Positions 10,801 to 21,694 are shown, counted from the stretch's first letter. The stretch: DNA of 64,000 nt from Drancourtella massiliensis (GCF_016900655.1 NZ_JACJKH010000019.1:1-64000); one strand, 5' to 3'. Notes: generated by a model not told the origin, from the letters alone. A program made the numbers and translations.

Positions 10801-11148
10801 CAGCTTAATTTTCACATCGAGTCTGTCCGGAAGAAAATCATAATCTTCATCCTTCAGAAACGGTCCTTTTCCAAATATTGTTTCCAGTCCTTTTTCCTTT
10901 CGGAAATCCAGGTCAAACATTGGTTCCGGATGCCCTTCTGCCGTTTTATAGCCATCCGGGACTTCCGGCTCTGACAGCTGATACAATGCCTGCAGTTCCT
11001 CTTCCGTTTTCGGAGCCGGAATTTCTCCTTTCACTCCCGCAACCGGAAAAGCTGCCGCTTCTGTCTGAAATCCTAACAGAAGGGCCGCTTCCAAAGCAAG
11101 CTTTCTCTCTTCAGTTGTCATTTGATTTCGTATCTCTAGTTTCTCCAC
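7891..11148 (-). CDS. Very long M14-type metallocarboxypeptidase family protein
   Basis: A 1085-residue protein whose C-terminal third looks like a zinc carboxypeptidase (M14): a His-x-x-Glu pair in NARHHANEVSS near residue 790 and a later histidine in VDNHGVPSHEW. About 700 residues precede this, of unclear fold. There is no signal peptide or membrane helix, so it is likely cytosolic. The start is taken as GTG at 11148, because the GGGAGG ribosome site is 8 bases before it; another GTG at 11157 overlaps that site. First gene of the operon M14-DUF969-DUF979-M29-pcp. The last catalytic glutamate was not located with certainty. Confidence 0.75.
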   Translation of the reverse strand: MEKLEIRNQMTTEERKLALEAALLLGFQTEAAAFPVAGVKGEIPAPKTEEELQALYQLSEPEVPDGYKTAEGHPEPMFDLDFRKEKGLETIFGKGPFLKDEDYDFLPDRLDVKIKLPEDADASMMIAACNIAFRLGMETTGYEGGITAEEGYGGNAIILEEADQAEMTMEESDGVMKVYLRGRGKELEELSSLICENFPGTGGWKTFRDVLMDMCDDAVLRNGDGQIAALQMLKQKESGSCTVYGSPELREDQKALFTDVTFENYKAGKKAYEKVYELPWEVETFEEILEKEVYPLIKNGDSIRIEGAVSEDQTVRSRMRTRMEEKAKSLGAAEVRTELICAYKQGFSWIDEIVIPAVKEKKPDKIEIYFKPFLPEGETEWLDENGATPSYHNLQADNPDKWYDLPIRYLQELYPIEDVLVRELGVERDAVVFLPYEGAEDLTYLCKVYQDETLCYENTYKAQCSERPYLDEYPQMGKVHPATGYIRVWINEQEMLFRKIRTDLEEVWDTFQAKVLPECKQYIEEKTGGTVTAEQQPFFQELLLDVTVSEPDYRVGCREDLISSLDALHEDMYFTGSDYFKNYGVQNIGVMLDAPGLILPSIHQKEGRPVFKVTVFEKAKEKPCIEKDGKAVVSQRMREEVSFKVTGLSAKDGKLCVDIRTAGVSDEFLKAYADLMEKGVLEITEGWYNISAVRFLTESGSVIEAAVPAQEPPVKDKCIMDIDLHEKELIGYEQCMAIIEELKHVPGIEVFRTARSYTGRELYAIWLKPEREGYLSMTKRLTKCPSEIINARHHANEVSSTNASFILLKKLLTDETYRDLPEKLNLILVPMENVDGAAIHYELQKEHPYWKFHVARFNALGKEFFHEHFHQDTIHSEAMGLSRLYERYAPDMMVDNHGVPSHEWEQQFSGYTSPSYKGFWLPRSLLYGYFWYVTDEAYKDNYPVNKKMEDVIADKIAEDEEMTALNKEWSAQFEKYAHAWMPKLFPANYYKNMINYWIPYAADPAHKYPSIRFPWITTVSYTSEVADETAQGEYLNLCARAHVAHDEVTIQMLMEAELLHECSMRCEDGSISARYRRRRPMIVYK

Positions 11149-11200
11149 AGATGTCACCTCCCAAATCCTTTGAAATTCAAATTATAAAAATTATATTAAG

Positions 11201-11229
11201 AATTTATCACAGTAAAATGTGAAAGTCAA
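11201..11229 (-). promoter_or_regulatory. Putative promoter of the peptidase operon
   Basis: On the minus strand TTGACT (11229-11224) and TAAATT (11206-11201) are separated by 17 bases, about 50 bases before the GTG start at 11148. The surrounding 11158-11300 stretch is AT-rich with no gene. Confidence 0.5.
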
Positions 11230-11307
11230 TATTCACACAAATATTTTTAAAATTTCCAGCATTTTCTATGTAATTTTTCATAAAATTTGTTTATTTTTTT
11301 ACAGAAA

Positions 11308-11339
11308 AAAAGTGAGTATTACCAAAAATACTCACTTTT
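11308..11339 (-). terminator. Terminator of the atp-MATE transcript
   Basis: A perfect 13-base inverted repeat AAAAGTGAGTATT with a 6-base loop, followed on the minus strand by a run of seven T. It lies about 30 bases beyond the MATE stop and separates it from the peptidase promoter. Confidence 0.85.
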
Positions 11340-11370
11340 CACTCTACTTTATATTACTGTTGTAATTCCA

Positions 11371-12666
11371 TCAGATCACCCTGTGTTCCAGCCATTTTCG
11401 GCTTCTCAGACGTACGGTAAAGACGATGGCCCGCACCGTCCAGTCCGTAAACATTCCAATCCATACCGCAATCGGTCCCATTCCAAAGACTCTTGCCAGA
11501 ACCATGACAAGGGATACCCTGAAAACCCACATGGAAAGAATGGAGACCACCATGGAAAAACGGACGTCTCCCGCCGCCCGGAACCCGTATGCAGGGATAA
11601 ACGCCAGCGTCCATACCACCGGTTTGACAATCGTAATGCAGGTCACCATAAAAATACACATCGATGCACTGGCAGGCTCCATCCCGCCGAAATAAGTAAT
11701 CGGATGCACAAGCGCAAATAAAAGCAGGCAGGAGATTACGACAACAACTTCTCCTATCACGGAAAGTTTTTTCACATAATAAACCGCCTCATCCTTGCGT
11801 CCGGCTCCCATGCACTCTCCTACCACAGTCATCAGTCCGATCCCGACTCCGATTGCCATAATCCCGTTCAGATTTTCAATCGTGTTGGTCATTCCCTGCG
11901 CCGCAATCGCGGCTGTTCCCATCATGGAGACGGTGGACTGGATGGCAAGCTTTCCGAACTGGAACATGCTGTTTTCAATCCCGGAGGGTATGCCGATCTT
12001 CAGAATTCTTTTAATCTGTCCCCAGTCCGGCCGAATCGAAAAGTACCGTTTCAGGTGAATCTCCCAGACCGGCTTCCGCAGCTCATAAAGAACGGCAATC
12101 ATGGCAAACGCTCTTGCAAGCATCGTTGCGCAGGCGGAACCCCCTACTCCCAGGTGAAAGCCCCAGACGAACAGCAGATTTAAAACAACATTTAAAACAT
12201 TGGCAAGGACAGATATCTGCATCGGAATCCGGCTGTTTTCCTGCGCCCTCAGAATGGACGCACCGTCATCATAAAGAGCAATAAACGGGAACGCCACCGC
12301 CGAAAACAGGAAATAGATTTTGGCGTTATCCATAACCTCTTTTTCGACTTCCCCGAAAATCAGCTGAAGAACCGGTTCATGAAAAATAATGCAGACTACA
12401 GCCATAATCAGCGAAAGGAAGAAGGTGACGAACACAAGCTGGCCTGCCGCCTCATTTGCCTTTTCCACGTCTTTGCTCCCAAGATACTGCGAACAGATCA
12501 CGGTACCTCCGGCCGCAAGGGCAAAAAAGGCTTCCACAATCAGTATGTTGATCGCGTCCACAAGGGATACCGCTGATATGGCCGCGGATCCGATGTTGCT
12601 GACAATAAGCGTATCAACAGTTCCCATAAACGAATTCAGCAGCTGATCCAGCGCAAGCGGAATCAA
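11371..12666 (-). CDS. MATE family efflux transporter, start codon unclear
   Basis: Multidrug and toxin extrusion-type transporter with about 12 hydrophobic segments; the 431 residues from the TTG at 12666 begin in the first helix (MIPLALDQLLNSFMG). Family members usually have a short hydrophilic lead, and the same frame is open upstream and encodes one (KKKHLFTNRQLAAL). No ATG, GTG or TTG exists there: candidate positions are ATA at 12717, which overlaps the atpC stop, or CTG at 12678. Translation may depend on coupling to atpC. There is no terminator between atpC and this gene, so it looks like the last gene of the atp transcript. Substrate unknown. Confidence 0.85.
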   Translation of the reverse strand: MIPLALDQLLNSFMGTVDTLIVSNIGSAAISAVSLVDAINILIVEAFFALAAGGTVICSQYLGSKDVEKANEAAGQLVFVTFFLSLIMAVVCIIFHEPVLQLIFGEVEKEVMDNAKIYFLFSAVAFPFIALYDDGASILRAQENSRIPMQISVLANVLNVVLNLLFVWGFHLGVGGSACATMLARAFAMIAVLYELRKPVWEIHLKRYFSIRPDWGQIKRILKIGIPSGIENSMFQFGKLAIQSTVSMMGTAAIAAQGMTNTIENLNGIMAIGVGIGLMTVVGECMGAGRKDEAVYYVKKLSVIGEVVVVISCLLLFALVHPITYFGGMEPASASMCIFMVTCITIVKPVVWTLAFIPAYGFRAAGDVRFSMVVSILSMWVFRVSLVMVLARVFGMGPIAVWIGMFTDWTVRAIVFTVRLRSRKWLEHRVI

Positions 12667-12713
12667 AAGCGCCGCCAGCTGTCTGTTTGTAAATAAATGC
12701 TTTTTTTTCTTTC

Positions 12714-13133
12714 TTATATTTTCTTTCTGGATGTAACCCGAAGTCTGGACATGGCCCTTGCAAGCGCCATCTGGTTGGCGTTATATTCTTCCAGGCTTTT
12801 CTTCTGGCGGAGCTGCTCTTCTGCCCGTTCTTTCGCCTCTTCGGCACGGCGGATATCGATCTCCTCCGGGCGCTCTACGGTCAGGGCGAATACCTTGACA
12901 CGGTTGTTGAACACTTCAATAAATCCGGCGCTCACTGCAACAGTTGTCTTATTGCCCTCCGGGTCTACAAATACCATCTCTCCCGGCACAATTGCCGCGA
13001 TCATGTCCTCATGGTGCGGCAATACCTGCATTTCTCCGTCTTCCACCGGAAAGGTAATGCTCTGACCTCTTCCGACATAAAACTGACGGTTGCTTGCATA
13101 GATTTCCAGTCCGAATGTATTATGCTGGCCCAT
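12714..13133 (-). CDS. atpC: ATP synthase F1 subunit epsilon
   Basis: Epsilon subunit (139 residues) of the F1 stalk, which couples rotation to catalysis and inhibits hydrolysis. It has the N-terminal beta-sandwich (FGLEIYASNRQFYVGRG, with the GEMQVLPHHEDMIA segment typical of the family) and a C-terminal Ala/Arg-rich helical pair. It is the last subunit gene of the operon, 12 bases after atpD. Its stop codon overlaps the open frame leading into the MATE transporter. Confidence 0.95.
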   Translation of the reverse strand: MGQHNTFGLEIYASNRQFYVGRGQSITFPVEDGEMQVLPHHEDMIAAIVPGEMVFVDPEGNKTTVAVSAGFIEVFNNRVKVFALTVERPEEIDIRRAEEAKERAEEQLRQKKSLEEYNANQMALARAMSRLRVTSRKKI

Positions 13134-13145
13134 ATGCCCACTCCT

Positions 13146-15436
<2,291 letters not shown>

Positions 15437-15437
15437 A

Positions 15438-16949
15438 CTAACACCTGCTCTTGTCTCTGAATTCTTCTGCTGCTTTTACAATCTTTTCTTCAAGTTCCTC
15501 TGTCAGTACCTTCTTTTCGGCAAGCTCGCGGCCGATTTCCGGATAGACATTGTCAATATACTCAAGAAGCTCTTTCTGATAATTCTTCAAATCCTTCAGC
15601 GGAATTCCGATCAGCTTCTTATGCGTAGCCGCGCACAGTGTGATTACCTGATCCTGCATGGACAGCGGACTGCAAAGCGGCTGTTTTAAAAGTTCCATCA
15701 GACATGCCCCGTATTCAAGCTGTGCCTTTGTAGATTCATCCAGATCAGAAGAGAACTGGGTGAATACCTGCATCTCTCTGTACTGTGCCAGATCAATACG
15801 GACACTTCCGGCAGCCTTCTTCATTGCCTTCGTCTGTGCCGCACCACCAACACGGGATACAGAAAGACCGACATTGACAGCCGGACGCATACCGGAGAAG
15901 AACAGGTCGCTCTCCAGGAAAATCTGTCCATCCGTGATGGAAATGATATTGGTCGGAATATATGCCGATACATCTCCGGCCTGTGTCTCTACGATTGGAA
16001 GCGCTGTGATAGATCCGCCTCCAGCCTCATCGCTCAGACGACTGGAACGTTCCAGAAGTCTGGAATGTAAATAGAAGACATCACCCGGATATGCCTCACG
16101 TCCAGGCGGTCTCTCCAGAAGGAGTGACAGTGCACGGTAAGCTACCGCGTGCTTGGACAGATCATCGTATACGATCAGCACATCCTTCCCTTTATACATA
16201 AAATATTCTGCAAGAGCTGTGCCCGCATATGGCGCAATATACTGGAGCGGCGCACAGTCACTGGCTGTCGCTGCAACCACCATTGTATAGTCCATGGCTC
16301 CATATTTCTCAAAAGTGGAAACCAGCTTTGCGATCGTAGACGCTTTCTGTCCGATCGCGACATAGATACAGATCACATCTTTTCCCTTCTGGTTCAGAAT
16401 CGTGTCTGTCGCAATCGATGTTTTTCCGGTCTGACGGTCTCCGATGATCAGCTCACGCTGTCCCCGGCCGATCGGGAACATGGAATCGATTGAAAGGATT
16501 CCTGTCTCAAGCGGTACGGTAACCGATTTCCTGTCAACAATTGACGGTGCCGGATATTCGATCGGTCTGTATTCACCGGCCTCAATGTCCCCTTTGCCGT
16601 CGATCGGCGCGCCCAGCGCGTTGACAACACGTCCGATATAGCCTTCTCCGGCCGGAACACCTGCATTTTTCCCGGTACGGAATACTTTCGTTCCTTCACC
16701 GATCTCACGGTCATCTCCGAAAAGAATACAGCCGATGCTGTTCTGGCGGATATCCTGTACCATCCCTTTCAGTCCGTTTTCAAATGTAACGATCTCACCG
16801 TAAGCCGCATGGTCAATCCCGTAAATCGTGGCAATCCCGTCTCCGACACTGACTACCTGTCCGACTTCCTTATCTTTGCTGATTTCATCATAATTCTGAA
16901 TTTCTTCTTTCAATATGGAGATTATTTCGTCTGAATTGATTGTGCTCAA
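15438..16949 (-). CDS. atpA: ATP synthase F1 subunit alpha
   Basis: Non-catalytic nucleotide-binding alpha subunit (503 residues). The Walker A region [11 protein letters not shown] and the family segment [20 protein letters not shown] are intact. It is 17 bases downstream of atpH in the usual order. Confidence 0.98.
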   Translation of the reverse strand: MSTINSDEIISILKEEIQNYDEISKDKEVGQVVSVGDGIATIYGIDHAAYGEIVTFENGLKGMVQDIRQNSIGCILFGDDREIGEGTKVFRTGKNAGVPAGEGYIGRVVNALGAPIDGKGDIEAGEYRPIEYPAPSIVDRKSVTVPLETGILSIDSMFPIGRGQRELIIGDRQTGKTSIATDTILNQKGKDVICIYVAIGQKASTIAKLVSTFEKYGAMDYTMVVAATASDCAPLQYIAPYAGTALAEYFMYKGKDVLIVYDDLSKHAVAYRALSLLLERPPGREAYPGDVFYLHSRLLERSSRLSDEAGGGSITALPIVETQAGDVSAYIPTNIISITDGQIFLESDLFFSGMRPAVNVGLSVSRVGGAAQTKAMKKAAGSVRIDLAQYREMQVFTQFSSDLDESTKAQLEYGACLMELLKQPLCSPLSMQDQVITLCAATHKKLIGIPLKDLKNYQKELLEYIDNVYPEIGRELAEKKVLTEELEEKIVKAAEEFRDKSRC

Positions 16950-16966
16950 TTACTTCACCTCCGCTT

Positions 16967-17467
16967 TTAATGTTGTAAAGCACGGGAAAGCGCCCGGAAT
17001 CTTCCTCTGAAACTCCAGTCGAACTCCCGTCCGCCTGCCTGAAGGATGAATCCTCCGATCAGGCTTTTCTCTTCTTTTAAAGAAAGCGCAACTTCCTTTA
17101 CATGAAATTTCCGGCGCAGGAATGTTTTCATCTTTTCCTGCTGCTCCACTGTCGGAGCCGTCACATAAAACAAGACGGCCTCAAGGCCCTCGTTTGCTTT
17201 TCTTTCAATTTCCCGGTACGCCTCGAACATTTCCAGAAGCAGTCCCGATTTCTGATTTCTGCATACGACCTTGATAAAATTTCTGATCCCTTCCGGGAAA
17301 ATACGGTCAATGATTTTCTCTTTTACATGAAAAGCAATCGTCGGATTTGTAAGGCTTTCTCCCACCTCAGGGACTTCCTTTAAAATCGTCTCTGCCGTTT
17401 TTACAGATTCTGCATCCACATGAAGTTCGTATAATGCCTGTGCATAATTTTTAGCTGTCTGTGTCAT
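16967..17467 (-). CDS. atpH: ATP synthase F1 subunit delta
   Basis: Peripheral-stalk delta subunit linking F1 to subunit b, 166 residues from the ATG at 17467 (MTQTAKNYAQALYEL). That start is preferred since AGGTGA lies at correct spacing; a GTG at 17476 would overlap it. The gene overlaps the end of atpF by 17 bases. Confidence 0.93.
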   Translation of the reverse strand: MTQTAKNYAQALYELHVDAESVKTAETILKEVPEVGESLTNPTIAFHVKEKIIDRIFPEGIRNFIKVVCRNQKSGLLLEMFEAYREIERKANEGLEAVLFYVTAPTVEQQEKMKTFLRRKFHVKEVALSLKEEKSLIGGFILQAGGREFDWSFRGRFRALSRALQH

Positions 17468-17951
17468 CAGAATCACCTGCTTCTTCTAAAAACTGGTCAT
17501 AAAGTGCCAAATCTCTTTCACTGCTGTTTTTCTCGCCCATAATTTTAGAAGCGGCTGTCAAAGCAATATCGGCTATCTGGGACTTCATCTCCCGCATAGC
17601 CTGCTCTCTTTCCACTTCCATTGTCTTTCTCGCCTTATCCACAATCTGGCCCGCTTCTTCATTTGCATTCTTCACGATTGCGTCAGCCTGAAGCGCCGCC
17701 TCTGTTTTGGCCCTTTCTACGATCTGCCCGGATTCCTCTTTCGCTGAAGCAAGCGCTTCTTCATACTGCGCTTTCAGCTTTCCGGCAGACTCCTTCTGAT
17801 CCTGCGCATCCTTTAACTGTCCGCGGATCAGCTCGTCTCTTTGATCCATGATCTTCTGAATCGGCTTAAATAAGAAATGCTGCAGCAGGAAATACAGAAC
17901 AAGCAGATTTATGATTGTACCGATGATTGTAACCGGACTTAATGTCAGCAT
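17451..17951 (-). CDS. atpF: ATP synthase Fo subunit b
   Basis: 166-residue peripheral-stalk subunit with one N-terminal membrane helix (about residues 8-28) and a long charged coiled coil to the C-terminus. A single b-type gene is present (no b' pair). It lies between atpE (21 bases) and atpH (overlap). Confidence 0.95.
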   Translation of the reverse strand: MLTLSPVTIIGTIINLLVLYFLLQHFLFKPIQKIMDQRDELIRGQLKDAQDQKESAGKLKAQYEEALASAKEESGQIVERAKTEAALQADAIVKNANEEAGQIVDKARKTMEVEREQAMREMKSQIADIALTAASKIMGEKNSSERDLALYDQFLEEAGDSDDTDS

Positions 17952-17972
17952 CTGCCTCTACCTGCCTTTCTC

Positions 17973-18197
17973 TTATCCTAATAAGATGATGATTAACAGA
18001 CCGATTACGAAACCGTAGATCGCTGTTGCCTCGGCAAGCGCACATCCTAAAAGAAGTGTACTTCTGATTTTGCTCTCTGCCTCCGGCTGTCTTGCGATAG
18101 ACTCAGCTGCCTTTCCTGTTGCAAGGCCGATACCGATACCTGCACCAATACCTGTAAACACTGCTACTGCTGCTCCAATTGCAATTAAAGATGACAT
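17973..18197 (-). CDS. atpE: ATP synthase Fo subunit c
   Basis: Proteolipid of 74 residues with two helices and the polar loop ARQPE. The ion-binding carboxylate is Glu56 in [10 protein letters not shown]. The position equivalent to the Na+-ligand glutamine of sodium-type rings is Ile23, and the residue after the glutamate is Ala rather than Ser/Thr, so by the known ligand rule a proton-coupled ring is predicted. Strong ribosome site AAGGAGG. Confidence 0.96.
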   Translation of the reverse strand: MSSLIAIGAAVAVFTGIGAGIGIGLATGKAAESIARQPEAESKIRSTLLLGCALAEATAIYGFVIGLLIIILLG

Positions 18198-18241
18198 CGT
18201 TTTGTTTCCTCCTTGTTCTCTCTTCTCAGTTCCCTGTCTGC

Positions 18242-18904
18242 CTATTCAACTGCTTCGCTGATAAACAGGGATGTTAAAAATACAAATACATATGCCTGAA
18301 TGAATCCGTCAAAAAAATCAAAATACAGATTAAATGGTACCGGAAGCAAAATCGGACAGATAATCTCGACCAGCTTCATGACCACATAAGATCCTAATAC
18401 ATTTCCGAAAAGCCGCATACAAAGCGAAAGCGGCCGGATACCAATCTCCAGTATATTGATTGGAAGCATAATGGGAATCGGCTCAGCAAAACTTTTCAGC
18501 CACCCCTTTGTCCCTTTCTGGTGAATCCCGGAATATTCGATCAGGATGATACTCATAAGCGCCAGCGCAATCGTCACGCCCATATCCTTTGTCGGCGGGA
18601 CGAACCCGAATACCCCCATGATATTGGCAAGTCCGATATAAAGGACAATCGTAATCATGTAAGGAATATAGCGTGCTCCGTGCTCTCCCAGCAGATTATA
18701 AAAGAAATTGCGGAAAAATAAATATCCGGCCTCAAGAGCAAGCTGCTTTTTCCCCGGATTTTCCACTTTTAAGTTCCGCACTAAAATAATAGAAAGTAAT
18801 ACAAGAACCGCCATAACAATCCATGTCACAACGACGGATTCATAGATCGGAAGCCCATCTCCGACCGGTATCGTGAACATAATTTTACAGTTCAGTTCTT
18901 CCAT
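18242..18904 (-). CDS. atpB: ATP synthase Fo subunit a
   Basis: 220-residue membrane stator subunit a; the conserved helix carrying the essential arginine appears as [17 protein letters not shown]. It is the first gene of the operon. No atpI-like gene is seen upstream. The ribosome site before ATG 18904 is weak; a strong GGAGGG lies about 28 bases upstream, so the exact start has some doubt. Confidence 0.95.
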   Translation of the reverse strand: MEELNCKIMFTIPVGDGLPIYESVVVTWIVMAVLVLLSIILVRNLKVENPGKKQLALEAGYLFFRNFFYNLLGEHGARYIPYMITIVLYIGLANIMGVFGFVPPTKDMGVTIALALMSIILIEYSGIHQKGTKGWLKSFAEPIPIMLPINILEIGIRPLSLCMRLFGNVLGSYVVMKLVEIICPILLPVPFNLYFDFFDGFIQAYVFVFLTSLFISEAVE

Positions 18905-18962
18905 TAATTTCTCTGATAAACTACCCGTTTTGCTCCCTCCTTTTCTTTTTCATATCGTGCTT

Positions 18963-18991
18963 ACTTTACTCCTCCATATTTGAAAAGTCAA
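18963..18991 (-). promoter_or_regulatory. Putative promoter of the ATP synthase operon
   Basis: TTGACT (18991-18986) and TAAAGT (18968-18963) on the minus strand are 17 bases apart, about 60 bases before atpB. Confidence 0.5.
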
Positions 18992-19074
18992 TATCCGATC
19001 CAACAATAATCCATAATAAAAAGTTAGTTTTTTGTATATTTTTACTATGGTTTTTGTTAATTTTTACTGCTATT

Positions 19075-19290
19075 TAGCAGATATCTTTTCTCATATATCT
19101 CCAATATGCCGCAAAAGTCCAATCAAAGCGTAGATCATGCCAGAAAAACCAGTTCCGGTTCCAATTCCCCAGCCGGAATGACGTTGGCACCATATGCATA
19201 AGCATAAGGAGTGATATATTTTACAAATCGCCAGAGTCCCTGACATGAATATTCCAATGGTACAGCTGTTACGAAAAATCCAATAAGAAA
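19075..19290 (-). pseudogene. Decayed 3' fragment of an ABC-2 type permease
   Basis: Reading the minus strand from 19290, an open frame without a start gives WRFVKYITPYAYAYGAN and PAGELEPELVF, then stops. The similarity resumes in a second frame (MIYALIGLL) and ends in a third (AAYWRYMRKDI, stop). Joined, this matches the usual C-terminal pattern of ABC-2 permeases: RY(L/V)TPF-type helix start, GxLxP, a last helix and a Y-x-x-x-KDI end. At least two frameshifts and loss of the 5' part mark it as a remnant. It fills most of the gap between pgi and atpB. Confidence 0.5.
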
Positions 19291-19330
19291 AGCCAGAACG
19301 GAAGGCTTTTACTCCATCTCCGTTCTGGCT
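19291..19330 (-). terminator. Terminator of pgi
   Basis: Arms AGCCAGAACGGA and TCCGTTCTGGCT form a 12-base perfect stem with a 16-base loop. T-rich stretches follow on both strands, so it may serve both directions. Confidence 0.85.
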
Positions 19331-19341
19331 GTCTTTATTTC

Positions 19342-20688
19342 TTATAATCTTTTCATCAGTTCTTCGCGTTCTTTTTCGTATCCCGGTTTTCCGAGAAGGG
19401 CAAACATATTTTTCTTGTATGCCTCTACGCCCGGCTGATTAAATGGATTTACGCCAAGAATATATCCGCTGACGCCGCAGGCAAATTCAAAGAAGTAGAA
19501 CAGCTCTCCAAGGTAGAATTCATTCTGCTCCGGAATATTTACCATCAGGTTCGGTACATTACCGTCTGTGTGAGCAAGTACTGTTCCGTTCATTGCGCTC
19601 TTGTTTACAAAGTCAACGGTCTTTCCTGCAAGGTAGTTCAGGCCGTCAAGATCAACCGGTTCTTCTCCGATGATCACTTCTTCTCTGGATTTCTCTACAT
19701 TCAGTACAGTCTCGTACATGATGCGGCTTCCGTCCTGGATGAACTGTCCCATGGAGTGAAGATCTGTTGTCAGATCCACAGACGCCGGGAAGATACCTTT
19801 CTGGTCTTTTCCTTCGCTTTCTCCATAGAGCTGTTTCCACCACTCGGATACATAGTGGAGACTTGGCTCATAGTTTGCAAGTACTTCCACTGCTTTTCCT
19901 TTTGCGTGAAGAATATTTCTAACTGCTGCATACTGAAGTGCATCGTTTTCCTCAAATGGAAGCTCCAGTGCTGCCTTTCTTCCGGATGCAGCTCCTTCCA
20001 TAAGCTTTGTAATGTCAGCTCCGCTTGCTGCGATCGGCAGAAGTCCTACCGCTGTCAGAACAGAGAAACGTCCTCCCACATCATCCGGAACTACAAAGGA
20101 CTCATATCCTTCTTCTGTAGCAAGATTTTTCAGTGCTCCTCTTGCCTTGTCTGTCGTAGCGTAGATACGCTTTGCTGCTTCCTCTTTTCCGTATTTCTTT
20201 TCCAGCATCTCTTTGAAAATGCGGAACGCGATCGCCGGTTCAGTAGTCGTACCGGATTTAGAAATAATATTTACAGAAAAATCTCTGTCTCCGATCACTT
20301 CAATCAGATCATGAAGATAGGTGCTGCTGATGCTGTTTCCTACAAAGTAAATCTCAGGCGTCTTACGTGCCTCTTTGGAAATATTATTATAGAAACTATG
20401 TCTTAAAAATTCGATCGCAGCTCTTGCTCCCAGATAGGAACCGCCGATTCCGATTACAAGAAGCACATCGGAATCTCCTTTGATCTTCTCAGCCGCTTTC
20501 AAAATTCTGTCAAACTCTTCTTTATCATAATCTACCGGAAGGTCGATCCATCCAAGGAAGTCATTTCCTGCTCCTGTGCGCGCAAGCAGCTTGTCCTTCG
20601 CCGCCAGTGCAATGTCTTTCATAGACTCCATTTCATGTTCCTTGATAAACAGATCTGCTTTTGAATAGTCAAATGTTACCTTTGCCAT
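19342..20688 (-). CDS. pgi: Glucose-6-phosphate isomerase
   Basis: Glycolytic enzyme interconverting glucose-6-phosphate and fructose-6-phosphate in the cytosol. Sugar-isomerase segments are clear: [30 protein letters not shown] and, later, the LAHTDGN and QPGVEAYK regions. The start is placed at ATG 20688 ([11 protein letters not shown]), giving 448 residues as in clostridial enzymes; the frame is open for eight more residues upstream. Monocistronic, with its own terminator at 19291. Confidence 0.96.
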   Translation of the reverse strand: MAKVTFDYSKADLFIKEHEMESMKDIALAAKDKLLARTGAGNDFLGWIDLPVDYDKEEFDRILKAAEKIKGDSDVLLVIGIGGSYLGARAAIEFLRHSFYNNISKEARKTPEIYFVGNSISSTYLHDLIEVIGDRDFSVNIISKSGTTTEPAIAFRIFKEMLEKKYGKEEAAKRIYATTDKARGALKNLATEEGYESFVVPDDVGGRFSVLTAVGLLPIAASGADITKLMEGAASGRKAALELPFEENDALQYAAVRNILHAKGKAVEVLANYEPSLHYVSEWWKQLYGESEGKDQKGIFPASVDLTTDLHSMGQFIQDGSRIMYETVLNVEKSREEVIIGEEPVDLDGLNYLAGKTVDFVNKSAMNGTVLAHTDGNVPNLMVNIPEQNEFYLGELFYFFEFACGVSGYILGVNPFNQPGVEAYKKNMFALLGKPGYEKEREELMKRL

Positions 20689-20764
20689 CACTTTACCCAT
20701 CCTTTCTATCATTATATATAGGTATAAATTACTAGGTATATTTTAGCAAAAGGCATTCTATTAA

Positions 20765-21604
20765 TCAAGTTAAAAACTCGGCAAGGATCTGGCGTATCAT
20801 TTCCTCATCCTGCCGCCGCTTTTCTTTCCGTTCCTCCTCCTCTTTCGCTTTCTCCTGCTCTTCCTTCATCAAAGTAACAAGCTCCGACTCTATTTCCTCG
20901 CCTTTGCCTTCCTCACCGACTTCCGTTTCCTCCGGAGCAAATTCCATCAGATTTTCCTCTAACGGCACTTTCTCTTCCTCTTCTTTTGCAGAAAACACAA
21001 CAGCATTTTCTTCTGACTTTTCTTCCTCCATCACGCTTTCTTCCTCTTCCGTCCGGAAATTTTCCTCTGTTTCCTCCATCCGGGTTATCTTTTCATATTT
21101 ACGTGCATATGTATTTTCCAGGAACTCTATCATATAGTTTTTTGCCGCTTCCAGCTGGTAGCTTTCATCTGTGACCATCCTGAGCGCAAACAAAAGCAGC
21201 GCTCCCGCAATACCGGCTGCCGCATACTGCCCCACATTTTCCAAAGGTGCATCCTGGGTGTATGCTGCCGCTGCCCCTGCCGCTCCAAATACCAGGCAGC
21301 CCCATGCCGCCGCTTTTTCCATCTGCCGCCAGCTGTGCAGTTTTATCCACAGTACTTTGTATTCATACATGTATTTATCCACAAACGCCCGGATATTCTG
21401 CACCTTATCACTCACCATACATGCATGTTCAAATTTGGCCCGGACAAGCTTCATCAGCGGGTGCAGGCTTTTTCCCATCCTTCCCGCCTCCCGCACCAGT
21501 CGCCTGAGTGTCAGACTTACAATGATCTTGCTGAAGATTCCCAGTATACACATCACTCCGACTGCGTAAAATAACACCCCATGTTTCCATACTGCTTCCA
21601 ACAT
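20765..21604 (-). CDS. Hypothetical membrane protein with glutamate-rich tail
   Basis: 279 residues, not recognised. Residues about 8-33 form one hydrophobic segment, and 105-160 hold two more (WGCLVFGAAGAAAAY and the AAAGIAGALLLFAL stretch). From about residue 180 the chain is very rich in Glu and Lys and probably a charged coil in the cytoplasm. The gene appears to stand alone. Its ribosome site GGAGGAGG is buried in a predicted hairpin (see 21609-21669). Confidence 0.7.
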   Translation of the reverse strand: MLEAVWKHGVLFYAVGVMCILGIFSKIIVSLTLRRLVREAGRMGKSLHPLMKLVRAKFEHACMVSDKVQNIRAFVDKYMYEYKVLWIKLHSWRQMEKAAAWGCLVFGAAGAAAAYTQDAPLENVGQYAAAGIAGALLLFALRMVTDESYQLEAAKNYMIEFLENTYARKYEKITRMEETEENFRTEEEESVMEEEKSEENAVVFSAKEEEEKVPLEENLMEFAPEETEVGEEGKGEEIESELVTLMKEEQEKAKEEEERKEKRRQDEEMIRQILAEFLT

Positions 21605-21608
21605 AAAA

Positions 21609-21669
21609 AGAGCCTCCTCCGTTTTTTTGTTTATCCCAAGTATAACTGAAAACTACGGAAAAAGGCTCT
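21609..21669 (-). promoter_or_regulatory. Hairpin covering the ribosome site of the 20765-21604 gene
   Basis: On the minus strand AGAGCCTTTTTCCGT (21669-21655) can pair with ACGGAGGAGGCTCT (21622-21609), leaving one bulged base and two G-U pairs. The 3' arm is the Shine-Dalgarno sequence itself, and a run of five T leads straight into the ATG. It is thus terminator-like and SD-masking at once. Confidence 0.5.
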
Positions 21670-21694
21670 GTAACCGTTCTACATATTTTTTATG

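Noticed and set aside
9340-10974. 544-codon open frame on the plus strand opposite the M14 peptidase
   Set aside because: No ribosome site, composition rich in Cys/His/Phe/Ile as expected from reading a real gene backwards, and the minus-strand gene is well supported.
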